Below are positions 27,736-36,470 of a stretch of DNA of 64,000 bases, piece after piece (the first letter of the stretch is position 1; each line of letters starts with the position of its first letter). Under the pieces are notes generated by a model. That model was not told where the DNA came from, did not search any database, and worked only from the letters and a program-made list of their open reading frames with translations. Source of the DNA: JBAOHV01 sp037045265 (GTDB lineage: Bacteria > Actinomycetota > Acidimicrobiia > Acidimicrobiales > Microtrichaceae); contig JBAOHV010000019.1 in NCBI GenBank assembly GCA_037045265.1, positions 1 through 64,000 on the forward strand, in the 5' to 3' direction. A program made the position numbers and the translations under genes.

Positions 27736-28188
27736 CTACTCCTCGCCGGGGGCGGGAGCTTCGGTCGTCGTGGTCGGGGCCTCGGTGGTGGTGCTCGTCG
27801 TGGTGGGCGCCTCGGTGGTCGGTGCCATCGTCGTGGTGGGACGCTGGGTCGTCGGTGCAGCGGTCGTGGGGACCGACGAGGTGGAGGTCACCTCCGACGT
27901 GGTCGAGGAGCTGGTCGTCGTGTCGGCCGGCTCGTCGTCGCCGCCGGTGAACAACAACACGACGATCAACACCACCGCTGCCACGAGCAATGCGATGATC
28001 GCCACGCCCCATCCGGGGACACCGCTCGATGCAGCCGAACCCGGCGGAGTCGATCCTGGCGGCGCACCGGTCATGCCCGGAGGTCTGCTCGGCTCGGGAA
28101 CGGACGGGAAGGTGTCGGTCGGTTCGCCGGCGGCGTCCTGCATGCGGGTCGGCTGGTCCGGCTGGTAGCCGTCGTTGGGGTCTGACAT
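27736..28188 (-). CDS. Single-span membrane protein with Thr/Pro-rich outer stalk
   Basis: The protein has 150 residues. A Pro/Ser/Gly-rich cytoplasmic N-terminal part is followed by one membrane helix (WGVAIIALLVAAVVLIVVLL). A long Thr/Ser/Pro/Ala tail probably spans the cell wall and may be glycosylated. No enzyme domain is seen. The function is unknown. The ATG at 28188 has GGAGGA upstream. Most of the tail is low-complexity, so its length may vary between strains. Confidence 0.6.
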   Translation of the reverse strand: MSDPNDGYQPDQPTRMQDAAGEPTDTFPSVPEPSRPPGMTGAPPGSTPPGSAASSGVPGWGVAIIALLVAAVVLIVVLLFTGGDDEPADTTTSSSTTSEVTSTSSVPTTAAPTTQRPTTTMAPTTEAPTTTSTTTEAPTTTTEAPAPGEE

Positions 28189-28283
28189 GGCGGGTCCTCC
28201 TCGGACGTCGATCCTCACGATGTTCTGGCAGCTCGACGGTATCGACTCGGGTCGACCCGGCTGGTGGACCCTGTGGGTGATGA

Positions 28284-29444
28284 TCAGCTGGTACAGCTGC
28301 CGGTGCTGACCCGCCCTGCCGCCGGGAGTGCGAGTCGTTCGATCAGCTCACTGCTGTTGAGCGCGTACGCGACCTCGGCGCGGTCCGGTGCGACCGCGAC
28401 TGCAACTCCGATGACCTTGCCGTCAGCTCGCATAACGGCGCTGCCGGAGTCACCCGGTTCTAGCGCAGCGGCGAGCGCCATGATGTCGCGTTCCACTGTG
28501 CGCTCGTCGTAGATGTCGAAACCCCGAGCGTCGAGCAGTTCGCCGACCTCGAAGGGCGAAGGATCGAACGGACCACCACCGGGGAAGCCGAGGACGACGC
28601 CCCGGTCCCCGACCGCCGGCGCGGCCAGTGTGAGCGGTTCACGTTCCATGCTCGTTCTCACCAGAGCCAGGTCGACCTCGGGATCGAAGGCGATCACCGT
28701 CCCAACAGAGCGCTCACCGTCGGGAGCGCTGATCTCGATCTCCTCGGCTCCAGCGACCACGTGTGCGTTGGTCGCGATGACACCCGCAGCGACGAAGAAG
28801 CCGCTGCCGGACTGGCGCTGATCGCACGCGTCTGACTGGAGCCGAACGACGCTGGCGGCCGCCGAGTCGAGCATGGCCTGTGAGACCGGGCTGTCCGGTG
28901 GGGCCACCGGAACCTCGGGAGCCTGGCGCAGGTCGTCGAAGATCTTCGGGTAGTCGCCGCCGACGAGCTGACGCTCGAGCTCCTGTATCTGGGCGGGGGG
29001 CTCCGGTAGGTGGCGGTCGAGGAGCGCTGCGATGGCGGAACCCCTGGTGGACGCCGACGCCCAACCTTCCGCCTCCGCCATGACCGGCAGGATCAGCCAC
29101 GCCATCACGAACACTGCAAAGACGCCGAGCAGTGTCCCGCCCACGGCGTCGACGTTGCGTGCGACCGGTGAGCCCACCTCCTGGCGCAGGCGCGAGCCGA
29201 TCAGTGCGCCCAGCCCCTGACCGATCGACGCGAGCAGCACCAGCAGAGCCGTCACGGCGAGCACCACCGACATGTCTGACTCCAGATGGAGTCGCTCGAC
29301 CAGTGGCGGCGCGAACACGATCCCGACCGCCAGCCCCGCCCCCGTTCCCACCCAGCCCGAGAAGCGGCGCAGGAAACCGAGGCGCCAGCCGCCGACCGCC
29401 GCCAGGCCGACGAGCGCGAGCAGCAACAGGTCGAGTCCGTTCAT
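28284..29444 (-). CDS. MarP-like membrane serine protease (CvpA plus trypsin-like domain)
   Basis: The 386-residue protein has an N-terminal CvpA-type part with four membrane segments (residues about 3-120) and a chymotrypsin-fold domain outside. The triad is His228 (TNAHVVAGA), Asp258 (DPEVDLALVRT) and Ser333 (PGDSGSAVM). In mycobacteria MarP is needed for acid and oxidative resistance and activates a peptidoglycan hydrolase. The same architecture supports that role here, though this is by homology. The upstream trmI stop lies 30 bases away. Confidence 0.85.
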   Translation of the reverse strand: MNGLDLLLLALVGLAAVGGWRLGFLRRFSGWVGTGAGLAVGIVFAPPLVERLHLESDMSVVLAVTALLVLLASIGQGLGALIGSRLRQEVGSPVARNVDAVGGTLLGVFAVFVMAWLILPVMAEAEGWASASTRGSAIAALLDRHLPEPPAQIQELERQLVGGDYPKIFDDLRQAPEVPVAPPDSPVSQAMLDSAAASVVRLQSDACDQRQSGSGFFVAAGVIATNAHVVAGAEEIEISAPDGERSVGTVIAFDPEVDLALVRTSMEREPLTLAAPAVGDRGVVLGFPGGGPFDPSPFEVGELLDARGFDIYDERTVERDIMALAAALEPGDSGSAVMRADGKVIGVAVAVAPDRAEVAYALNSSELIERLALPAAGRVSTGSCTS

Positions 29445-29474
29445 GACCGCCTACGCCCCGTTCGGTGAGGTCGC

Positions 29475-30248
29475 TCAGGCCGAGCCGAGGCGTGCATGGG
29501 TGAGGAAGCCGGTGTGGCCGACCATGCGGTGATCCGGCCTGACGGCCTGACCTTCGACATGCCAGCCGCGCTGGAGCACCTCGACGGTCTCGGCAGCGAA
29601 GAAGCGCGAGTCGCTCAGCGCGTCCCGCAGCTGGCTCACCTGAATGACACTCGGCGTGTAAGCCACGAAGATCCCGCCCGGACGGAGCGCTCGTTCTGCG
29701 TGCTTCACCACCTGCCACGGTTCGGGGAGGTCGAGCACCACACGGTCGAGCTCGACCTCATCGATGCCTTCGTAGCAGTCACGCAGCTCGACCTCGTAGC
29801 GGTCGAGGGCCCCAGGACCGAGGAACTGCTCGACGTTGTTGCGCGCCCGGTTCGCGAAGTCCTCGCGCAACTCGTAGCCGACGATCTCAGCTCCGGCCCG
29901 CAGCATCGCGGTCGACAGCGCACCGGATCCCACCCCCGACTCCAGGATGCGGACCCCGGGTGCGATGTCGGCGAGCATCAGGATGGGTCCGATGTCCTTG
30001 GGGTAGATGACCTGTGCGCCGCGCGGCATCTTGAGGATGAACTCCGAGAGGGTCGGACGCATGACGACGTAGGCCTGGCCCCGCCCGGTGTGCACGGTGG
30101 AGCCTTCGGCGAGGCCGATGACGTTCTCGTGGGAGACGAAACCCGAGTGCGAGTGGAACTCCTTGCCCGGGGTGAGCACGGCGGAGTACTTGCGTCCCTT
30201 GTTGTCGAGGAACTGGACCAGGTCCCCTGCCTGCAATTCGCCGCTCAC
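29475..30248 (-). CDS. trmI: tRNA (adenine-58-N1)-methyltransferase TrmI
   Basis: The 257-residue enzyme methylates A58 in the T-loop of tRNAs with SAM. It has the small N-terminal domain (GDLVQFLDNKGRKYSAVLTP), MPRGAQVIYPKDIGPILMLA, motif I RILESGVGSGALSTAML, LRDCYEG and VLDLPEPWQVVKHA. The GTG at 30248 overlaps the stop of the TtuA-like gene (GTGA), so the two tRNA enzymes are probably translated together. trmI also neighbours mpa in mycobacteria. Confidence 0.9.
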   Translation of the reverse strand: MSGELQAGDLVQFLDNKGRKYSAVLTPGKEFHSHSGFVSHENVIGLAEGSTVHTGRGQAYVVMRPTLSEFILKMPRGAQVIYPKDIGPILMLADIAPGVRILESGVGSGALSTAMLRAGAEIVGYELREDFANRARNNVEQFLGPGALDRYEVELRDCYEGIDEVELDRVVLDLPEPWQVVKHAERALRPGGIFVAYTPSVIQVSQLRDALSDSRFFAAETVEVLQRGWHVEGQAVRPDHRMVGHTGFLTHARLGSA

Positions 30249-31225
30249 GGCGTCACCTCTGCTTCTCTGGTCGGTCGAGCACGCAGCTCGACGGGTTGTG
30301 GGCCTGCCACGACGCCGCTGGCCTCGGTGGCTGTGCGCACCAGGCGACAGAAGGCGCAGAGCTCGCCGCCGCACGGAGAACCACAGCTGACGCACATGCC
30401 GATGGGGATGGCTTCTCCGTCGCCGACACCGTCGCGGAAGAGCGCCGCTGCACGCCGCAGGAAGCCGAAGTAGAAGTCGGTCTTGGAGCCGGGTGACATC
30501 ACCTCGATGTCGTTGAGTGCGTCCTTGTAGCCGAGATGGCGGTTGCCGGCCGACATCGGGCACTCGTCCACCATGTAGTCGATCCCGGTGACGATGCAGT
30601 AGGCGGCCATGTCCCTCTCCGACAGTCGGACCAACGGCTTGGCCTTCTTGGGGAACCCGTTGGCTGCCTCCAGGACCGGCATTTGGCGAGCCAGGTAGTC
30701 GGTCTGCCAACGCAGGACGTTCCCGAAGAGGACCGCCGCCTCGTCATCGAGGTTGTGTCCAGTCACGACGACGTCGTAGCCGTGCTCGATCGCCGTCGAA
30801 TCGAAGATGTGGCGCTTGGATGTGCCGCACGCCGAACACGGGGCCCGCTTGGACGCCCTCGCCCCGCCGGGGATGTCGTAGCCGTAGTCGCCAGGAAGGT
30901 CCACCTCGATCAGGGTCAGACCCCGCTCTCCGGCGAAGCGCCGGACATGGTCCGCAGAGGTTTCGCTGTAGTCGCCGATCCCGAGTCCGATGTAGAGACC
31001 GTCCACGTCGTGGCCGAGGCGGACGAGGATGTCCCACAGGGCGAGCGAGTCCTTGCCGCCCGACACGGCGACGAGCACCCGGTCACCGGGGCGGATCATC
31101 TCGAACTCGCCGATGGCGCGTTGGACCTGATCGGAGCAGAACTTCACGAAGTGGTCGACGCAGAAGTTGGCGTTCGCCCGCCGAACGTCCACCACCGCGA
31201 CGTCGCGGCACACACGGCACTTCAC
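30245..31225 (-). CDS. ttuA: TtuA-like tRNA thiolase (PP-loop, Fe-S)
   Basis: The 326-residue protein fits the TtuA/TtcA family, which thiolates tRNA bases. It has an N-terminal zinc site (Cys3, Cys6, Cys22, His25), the ATP-binding PP-loop SGGKDS at 55-60, and a C-terminal zinc finger (CVSCGSPCGGELCAFC). Cys130 and Cys133 (PCSACG) and Cys222 (ECPMS) have exactly the numbers of the [4Fe-4S] ligands I recall in Thermus TtuA. The expected product is 2-thio-5-methyluridine at position 54. Its GTG overlaps the stop of the sulfur-carrier gene. Confidence 0.8.
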   Translation of the reverse strand: MKCRVCRDVAVVDVRRANANFCVDHFVKFCSDQVQRAIGEFEMIRPGDRVLVAVSGGKDSLALWDILVRLGHDVDGLYIGLGIGDYSETSADHVRRFAGERGLTLIEVDLPGDYGYDIPGGARASKRAPCSACGTSKRHIFDSTAIEHGYDVVVTGHNLDDEAAVLFGNVLRWQTDYLARQMPVLEAANGFPKKAKPLVRLSERDMAAYCIVTGIDYMVDECPMSAGNRHLGYKDALNDIEVMSPGSKTDFYFGFLRRAAALFRDGVGDGEAIPIGMCVSCGSPCGGELCAFCRLVRTATEASGVVAGPQPVELRARPTREAEVTP

Positions 31226-31422
31226 GTGGCGCCACCGGAGATGACGGGACGAATCTCGATCTCGTCGCTGTCGTCGAGCATCGTGTCTCCGGGGATCAGC
31301 TCGCGGTTGCGGATGACGAGCACCGACTCGCGGTTCAACCCCATGCGATCGAGCAGGACGGACACGAGAACCGGGCCGACGAAGGATTCGGTTCGAGTCG
31401 GATTGCGCAGGTGGACCAGCAC
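31222..31422 (-). CDS. Ubiquitin-like sulfur carrier (TtuB/ThiS/MoaD type)
   Basis: This 66-residue protein has a beta-grasp pattern: VLVSVLLDRMGLNRESVLVI, then LIPGDTMLDDSDEIEIRPVI and a C-terminal SGGAT. TtuB-type carriers accept sulfur as a thiocarboxylate on a terminal Gly-Gly. Here two residues (Ala-Thr) follow, so trimming or a different use is implied. It lies directly before the TtuA-like gene with a GTGA overlap, which supports the pairing. The start is GTG; a CATCAT hexamer is 7 bases upstream. Confidence 0.7.
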   Translation of the reverse strand: MLVHLRNPTRTESFVGPVLVSVLLDRMGLNRESVLVIRNRELIPGDTMLDDSDEIEIRPVISGGAT

Positions 31423-31442
31423 GTCCTCAATGATGGCAGTGC

Positions 31443-31991
31443 TCAGTCGTACACATGGACTCGTCCGCGCCGGCGTGGACGCGGGCGGCGGGCGGCGGCC
31501 CGCTCGAAGCTGACCGACCTGGCCGCGTCGAGCTGCACCGTGACGGCGGAGAGCTCGTCGCTCACCCGTCGCTGGCGACGCGTCGGGGTCGTGAGCTTGT
31601 CGAAGCGGGCCCCCCGCGCTGCTTCGCGGCGACCGAGCCTGGTCGCGCGGCCGCCGCCCGGGCGCGCCTTCTCCATCTGGATCTGGGTGCGTTCCAGCCG
31701 TCGAGCGGCACGGTACTGACGTCTGTTGGGGCGCCGCAGGCGACGATCGCGGTCGCGCAGCGCTCTCTGGCGCGCTGCCAGCCGACGCTCACGTCGAGTG
31801 GCAGGCGGCCGGGCGATGACCGTGTAGGTGTCGCCGGGCCGGAGACGGACCGCCCCCAGTCGCTCCTCAGGACGTTCGACGGCTTCCATGGCGCCGTCTG
31901 CGAGGTAGACGACGCCGCGCGCTGCGAGGTCGGCTCCCAGGCCGTCGCCGAAGAGGCGCGCCAGGACCCAAGTTCCCAGGAACCTGAGCAT
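31443..31991 (-). CDS. Arginine-rich hypothetical protein
   Basis: The protein has 182 residues, about a quarter of them Arg. It opens with a short hydrophobic segment (MLRFLGTWVLARLFGDGLGA) and a small domain (RPGDTYTVIARPPATRRERR), and continues as Arg-rich helices and a basic tail. It is probably membrane-associated with nucleic-acid-like or acidic-lipid-binding charge, but the function is unknown. The ATG overlaps the stop of the upstream gene by one base (TGATG). Twenty bases separate it from the sulfur-carrier gene. Confidence 0.5.
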   Translation of the reverse strand: MLRFLGTWVLARLFGDGLGADLAARGVVYLADGAMEAVERPEERLGAVRLRPGDTYTVIARPPATRRERRLAARQRALRDRDRRLRRPNRRQYRAARRLERTQIQMEKARPGGGRATRLGRREAARGARFDKLTTPTRRQRRVSDELSAVTVQLDAARSVSFERAAARRPRPRRRGRVHVYD

Positions 31992-32203
31992 CAGCCTCGC
32001 CGCACCTCGATGATGGCGGATGCACGCTTGCCTGCACGGCGGCCCATCAGGAAGGCGAGGATCAACAGGACCAACCCGACCCCGGCCGCAACTGTCACGA
32101 TCTGATTCCGTGCGTCCTCGACCTGCTGTTGGGCCTCGCCCTGGAGGTCGCCGAGCTTGGCCTTGATGTCCTCGGGCGTGATGGGTCCCGCCGACTGGCT
32201 CAT
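31991..32203 (-). CDS. Small single-span membrane protein
   Basis: The protein has 70 residues: an N-terminal helix (TPEDIKAKLGDLQGEAQQQV), then one membrane span (IVTVAAGVGLVLLILAFLMG) and a basic end. This pattern is common among small actinobacterial envelope proteins of unknown function. GGAGGAG precedes the ATG at 32203. Its start overlaps the upstream gene's stop. Confidence 0.6.
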   Translation of the reverse strand: MSQSAGPITPEDIKAKLGDLQGEAQQQVEDARNQIVTVAAGVGLVLLILAFLMGRRAGKRASAIIEVRRG

Positions 32204-32586
32204 CGGGCTCCTCCGGTACTGGTCGTCGAGGTTGACGACATCGAGTTCAAGTACTTCATCAGCTTCCACATGAAGCCCGCAACAAGCATCAGGCCGACGA
32301 GGCCGGCCACCAGGTACGGCACCCAGTCCCAGGTCGGGTCCTGCAACGTCGGGACCGCCTGGAGACCACGGAGCAGGGCGAGCAGGAGCATCGAGAGGCC
32401 GGCCCCGATGATCATCGAGCCGGCGAGCCCGAAGCCGACGTAACGACCGAGGGTCTTGAGCGGATCGACTGTCTCCTGCTTGGCATAGCCGATGACCAGC
32501 GTCTTGAGCTCAGCGATCTGGGTGGCGGCACCCTTCTGCGCGTTCGTAGTCGTCGGCGACCGCAGACGGCCGAGTGGCTGTGGCAC
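32200..32586 (-). CDS. Holin-like (DUF1469-type) two-span membrane protein
   Basis: The protein has 128 residues. A soluble helix (AATQIAELKTLVIGYAKQET) is followed by two membrane segments (VGFGLAGSMIIGAGLSMLLL and YLVAGLVGLMLVAGFMWKLM). It resembles the actinobacterial Phage_holin_3_6/DUF1469 group, which is chromosomal and not a sign of prophage. The GTG at 32586 has AGGAGG upstream. It heads an operon with the small span protein, the Arg-rich protein and the tRNA modification trio. Confidence 0.6.
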   Translation of the reverse strand: MPQPLGRLRSPTTTNAQKGAATQIAELKTLVIGYAKQETVDPLKTLGRYVGFGLAGSMIIGAGLSMLLLALLRGLQAVPTLQDPTWDWVPYLVAGLVGLMLVAGFMWKLMKYLNSMSSTSTTSTGGAR

Positions 32587-32658
32587 GAGGGCCCTCCTGT
32601 GGGATCGCACACTTTGTAGCAGGCGCGGCCAGTTCCGGCGATGCTCGTGGATGGTTGC

Positions 32659-33331
32659 TCAGAGCGGGCGGCCGAGCTGCGCACGGAGGATGAGGCGCTG
32701 GTCCTCCAGCAATGAGCGGAGGAGTTCGACCCGTGTCGACATGTCCGGTGCGCGGCAGGATGTTCGATCGGTCCAGGGACCCCAGTGGTGCAGCGGTGGC
32801 CAACTGGTAGCAACGCAACGTCGGTTCGTCGTCGAGCAGTTCGTGGCGGAAGCTGCCGACGACTCCGAGCTCCTGCGCGAGCTCGACGGTCTCCTGGACC
32901 AGCGGCTCCAGCAGACGTACCTGCTGCAGGGCGTCCCCACCAGCGAGCGGCGCGCTCGACGACAGGTCGGGCGAGGCGACGACCGTCGCCCGGGGGTAGG
33001 GATCGTCGGTCAGCCACTCGATCACACGGATCCGATGCGTACCCACCGCGAGCAGGGTCGCTGAACCGTCCTGGTGGCGACGGACCTGCTCGACTCGTGC
33101 CATGCACCCCACGTCGGTGCGGACCTCGCCGCCGCCCACCTCGCTCCCTCGTTCGATCAGCACGGAGCCGAACTGCGCCTCGTCTGCCTCGAGAACCACG
33201 TCGAGCAGCGCCTGGTAGCGCGGCTCGAAGATCCGAAGGGGCAGAGCCATGCCGGGCAGGAGGACACTTCCCAGGGGGAACATGGGCGTCTCGGATCGGG
33301 GCTGCGACCGACTGTCGGTGGATCCGCTCAC
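32659..33331 (-). CDS. LON N-terminal-like substrate-binding protein, frameshifted
   Basis: The protein is about 223 residues and contains only the LON substrate-binding domain (MFPLGSVLLPGMALPLRIFE, then YQALLDVVLEADEAQFGSVL and GTHRIRVIEWLTDDPYP). There is no ATPase or protease part. Such stand-alone domains are common in actinobacteria with unknown targets. The frame shifts +1 near 32758 and ends with LLRSLLEDQRLILRAQLGRP. The start overlaps the dacB stop (ATGA). Confidence 0.75.
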
Positions 33332-34980
33332 TGTGGCGCCTCGGTCGGCCCGGGCGACATGTCCTCCATCGCCGGTCTCTGAGGGTAGGTGAGCATCGAT
33401 TCGAGGAGCCTCGTCTGCAGAGCGGTGTCCGCCGCGCTCACCTGTGCCCCGGGTCGATTCTGGATGAACGAGAAGGCCAGGTCCGCGCCCGATGTCGTGT
33501 CGAGCCAGCCGGACAGAGCGGTCACGGGGCGCAACGTGCCGGTCTTCGCCCGGAGCCGGTCACGCAGCGAGGCCTCCTGGAACCGGTCGTCGAGGGTGCC
33601 CGCCTGTCCCGGCCGAGCGAGTCCGTTCGCGAGCACACCGTCGACGCCATCACGTTGGAGCACGTCGGAGACCAACGCGCAGGTGACCCGGTTCTTCTCC
33701 GACAGGCCGGACCCGTCGTCGAGCACGACTCCATCGGTCGGGAGGCCGCTGCCAGCCATCCAGCCCTCGATGGCCTCGAGGCCCGCCGCGGTGCTTCCGG
33801 TCCCCGACTCCTGCAGCCCGATCTCCTTGACCAGCATCTCCATCGTGGTGTTGTCCGAGAACTGCAGTCCCTCGTCGACGATCTCGGCGATGGGGGCCGA
33901 GTCGAACTCGGTGAGCGGGGCGGCCCCGGAGGGGGCAACACCTGATTGGGGGGCGCCGGCAATCGTGACCCCCCTGTCCTCGAGGAGTCCGGTGAGGACG
34001 GTCGCAGCGTGCAGCGCCGGATCGCCGGCACCCGGTCCGCTGCCGGCGCTCCAGGTGTCGTCGACCACCAGGGCCGACAGCGGTGCCACCTGGCCCTGGC
34101 TCAGGTAGCGCGCCGGCCACGCCTCGATCGTGCGTACGTCGTCGTAGCGAGTGCCGTCACCCACGACCGATCCTGTGACCTCACGGATCCCGGTCGCGGC
34201 TATCTGGTCCGCGATCGCCGCCATGTCGGTCGAGGGCTGGCGGCCGTTTGGCAGCTGGGAGAGATACCGAGAGGTGCTGAGTAGCGGGTCGCCTCCACCG
34301 ATCATGTACAGGTTGCCCTTCACGACCTTGCCATCGGTCGGGGCGCCGTCGGTCACGAAGGTCGTCGTGAAGCGCTGCTGCGGGTCGAGAAGAGCGAGAG
34401 CCGCGCCTGCGGTGACGATCTTCAGGTTCGACGCGGGTACCACCGCCAGGTCGGTCTTCTGGGAAGCGACGAGGTTCGCCCCGTCCTGGACTGCGAGGCA
34501 GGTCTCAGGCGGTGCGGCACCGAGAACGGGTGCCAACGCGGCCTGGAGGTTTCGTGCCGCGACAGGCCTGGCAACCAGTTCGGGTACCCGCCGAGCGGAG
34601 AGCAAAGGGGTGGCCGCGACCAGCGGAGGCGGAACGGATGGGCTGGCGAGAACGTCGTCGTCGGTCACCGCCGCGAACACGAGCGCGGCCACGCCGAGCA
34701 CCGCCAGGATCGCCGAGGCGAGGAACCAGGATCTGCTGGAGCTGTGCGCTCCTGGCGGTCCGGCCTTTGCTGTCCCGGCGGTGCGGCGACGCCGGATCAC
34801 CGGATCCACCTCTGCGTCACCAGCTGGTTCGGTGAGGAGCTCTCTTTGGCGCTGACCTACCGGCATCCCGATGTTCACCCGGAACCGCTCGGGATCGAGC
34901 GGGGTGGCGCCGGCCTTCTCGGCCGGTGTCCGAGGCGCACGCTCAGGGGGCGGGGCTTCGTCGTCGGCGTCGTCGCTCAC
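33328..34980 (-). CDS. dacB: D-alanyl-D-alanine carboxypeptidase/endopeptidase (PBP4, S13)
   Basis: This 550-residue penicillin-binding protein trims or opens peptidoglycan crosslinks. It has an acidic cytoplasmic N terminus, one membrane anchor (about residues 84-105), and the three S13 motifs: Ser184-x-x-Lys187 in PASNLK, SDN in LQFSDNTTMEM, and KTG in LRAKTGTLRP. The family's inserted domain I lies between the first two motifs. The GTG at 34980 overlaps the stop of the upstream CoA-ligase gene (GTGA), an odd pairing for a wall enzyme. Confidence 0.88.
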   Translation of the reverse strand: MSDDADDEAPPPERAPRTPAEKAGATPLDPERFRVNIGMPVGQRQRELLTEPAGDAEVDPVIRRRRTAGTAKAGPPGAHSSSRSWFLASAILAVLGVAALVFAAVTDDDVLASPSVPPPLVAATPLLSARRVPELVARPVAARNLQAALAPVLGAAPPETCLAVQDGANLVASQKTDLAVVPASNLKIVTAGAALALLDPQQRFTTTFVTDGAPTDGKVVKGNLYMIGGGDPLLSTSRYLSQLPNGRQPSTDMAAIADQIAATGIREVTGSVVGDGTRYDDVRTIEAWPARYLSQGQVAPLSALVVDDTWSAGSGPGAGDPALHAATVLTGLLEDRGVTIAGAPQSGVAPSGAAPLTEFDSAPIAEIVDEGLQFSDNTTMEMLVKEIGLQESGTGSTAAGLEAIEGWMAGSGLPTDGVVLDDGSGLSEKNRVTCALVSDVLQRDGVDGVLANGLARPGQAGTLDDRFQEASLRDRLRAKTGTLRPVTALSGWLDTTSGADLAFSFIQNRPGAQVSAADTALQTRLLESMLTYPQRPAMEDMSPGPTEAPQ

Positions 34981-36470
34981 GAGGCCACTTCCGCATCGGC
35001 CGCCGATCTGGTCCTCAGGTAGCGACTGCGGCGCCACAGGTGGCCGAGAGCTGTGACCGCCCTGTCCGCGGACGGGTAGCAGAGTCTGCCGGTGGCACGT
35101 ACCGTCGCCGGGCCGGGGTTGTCGGGGAAGGCGACCGCCAGCTCGGTTGCCACGAGTATCGGCTTGCCGGTGGCGACGGAGACGTCGTGGGCCGCTCGGG
35201 CGAACCACGCGTCCTGGCGCTCGTGGTAGGCGATGATCCGTTCGACGTCTGCGTCGGCGGCGAACGGGCCGTCGCGCAACATCCGTGCCTGGTTCGACTG
35301 GATGCCGACACCCAGTTGGATGACCGCATCGACCTCCTCGTGTGAGGCGATCAGCTCGATCAGCTCCGGGATCGTGTCGCGCGTCTCGCCTCCGGCGAGG
35401 TCGACCGGGTTGGACCGACTCCAGCGCGGCGGCAGCTTCTGGTCGATCGAATCGCGCAGGTCGTCGGGCAACTCGATCAGGTCGAGATCGGGCTCCGCTG
35501 TGATCGCGTCGGCCGTGACCACGCCCCAGCCGCCTGCGGTCGTCATCACGACGACGCGGTTGCCGCGAGGGAGCGGCTGGGTCGCGAACGTCGCTGCCGC
35601 TTCGAACGCCTCTTCGATCGTTGCGGCACGCGTCAGACCCGCCTGCCGACATGCACCGTCGAAGGTTCGGTCGTCGGTCGACAACGAACCGGTGTGGCTC
35701 GCCGCGGCACGCGCTCCTCCGGCGGTCGACCCGCCCTTGACCACCACGACAGGAATCGTGGCGGCGACCTGGGACATCGAGTCGAAGAACGCCCGGCCAT
35801 CGGGCAGCCCTTCGACGTAGGCGAGGCCGACGTCGGTCTCGGGATCCTGCGCGTAGTAGCCGAGGAAGTCGGCCACACCGGTTGCTGCAGCATTTCCTGC
35901 CGACACCGCACGGGAGATGCCCACACCCGTCGCGCACGCCCAGTTCATGAAGCTCGATATGAAGTTCCCGGACTGGCTGGCCACCCCGATCCGTCCACGC
36001 GGAGGGTACGGGGCGACGATCTGGGCGCACATCGAGGACGGAGTCGACACGACCCCCTGCCCGTTCGGTCCGGCCAGGAGGATCCCCAGCTCCTCGCACA
36101 GGGCGACCAGATCCGCCTCGTCCGCTCGTCCCTGCTCACCGGCTTCGCCATAGCCGGCTGAGGTCAGGAAGGCCGCCCTGACCCCCTTGGCGGCCGCACT
36201 CCGCAAGAGGTCAGGGTTGGCCGACTTCGGCGTGCATACGAACAGGAGATCGGCGTGACCGTCGGGCAGCTCGTCGAGTGACCGCAGCGTCGTCACGCCG
36301 AGCACGTCGGCACCCTCGAGGTTCGTCGCCGCGACCCGCCCGGCGTAGCCGTTGGCCAGGATGTTGTGCAGACTGACGAAGCCGAACTTGCCGGGGTGAG
36401 TCGACGCACCGGTGATCACGATGCCACGCGGTTCGAACAGCGCGCGGAACTGCTCGGGGGTGGGGCTCAC
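34977..36470 (-). CDS. ADP-forming acyl-CoA synthetase, alpha subunit type
   Basis: The protein has 497 residues with the CoA-binding domain (GIVITGASTHPGKFGFVSLH) and the succinyl-CoA-ligase-like domain (RIGVASQSGNFISSFMNWAC). The His that is phosphorylated during catalysis is probably in AAASHTGSLSTDDRTFDGAC. The family makes ATP from acyl-CoA or the reverse; the acyl group is unknown. It pairs with the ATP-grasp subunit encoded upstream, whose stop overlaps this ATG (ATGA). Confidence 0.82.
   Translation of the reverse strand: MSPTPEQFRALFEPRGIVITGASTHPGKFGFVSLHNILANGYAGRVAATNLEGADVLGVTTLRSLDELPDGHADLLFVCTPKSANPDLLRSAAAKGVRAAFLTSAGYGEAGEQGRADEADLVALCEELGILLAGPNGQGVVSTPSSMCAQIVAPYPPRGRIGVASQSGNFISSFMNWACATGVGISRAVSAGNAAATGVADFLGYYAQDPETDVGLAYVEGLPDGRAFFDSMSQVAATIPVVVVKGGSTAGGARAAASHTGSLSTDDRTFDGACRQAGLTRAATIEEAFEAAATFATQPLPRGNRVVVMTTAGGWGVVTADAITAEPDLDLIELPDDLRDSIDQKLPPRWSRSNPVDLAGGETRDTIPELIELIASHEEVDAVIQLGVGIQSNQARMLRDGPFAADADVERIIAYHERQDAWFARAAHDVSVATGKPILVATELAVAFPDNPGPATVRATGRLCYPSADRAVTALGHLWRRSRYLRTRSAADAEVAS

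Noticed and set aside
32200..32586. Holin as a sign of prophage
   Set aside because: No other phage gene is near, and this two-span family is chromosomal in many actinobacteria.
34981..36099. N-terminal extension of the PBP4 gene through the CoA-ligase region
   Set aside because: The extended text is Arg-rich shadow of the alpha-subunit gene; the GTG at 34980 gives a normal PBP4 with membrane anchor.
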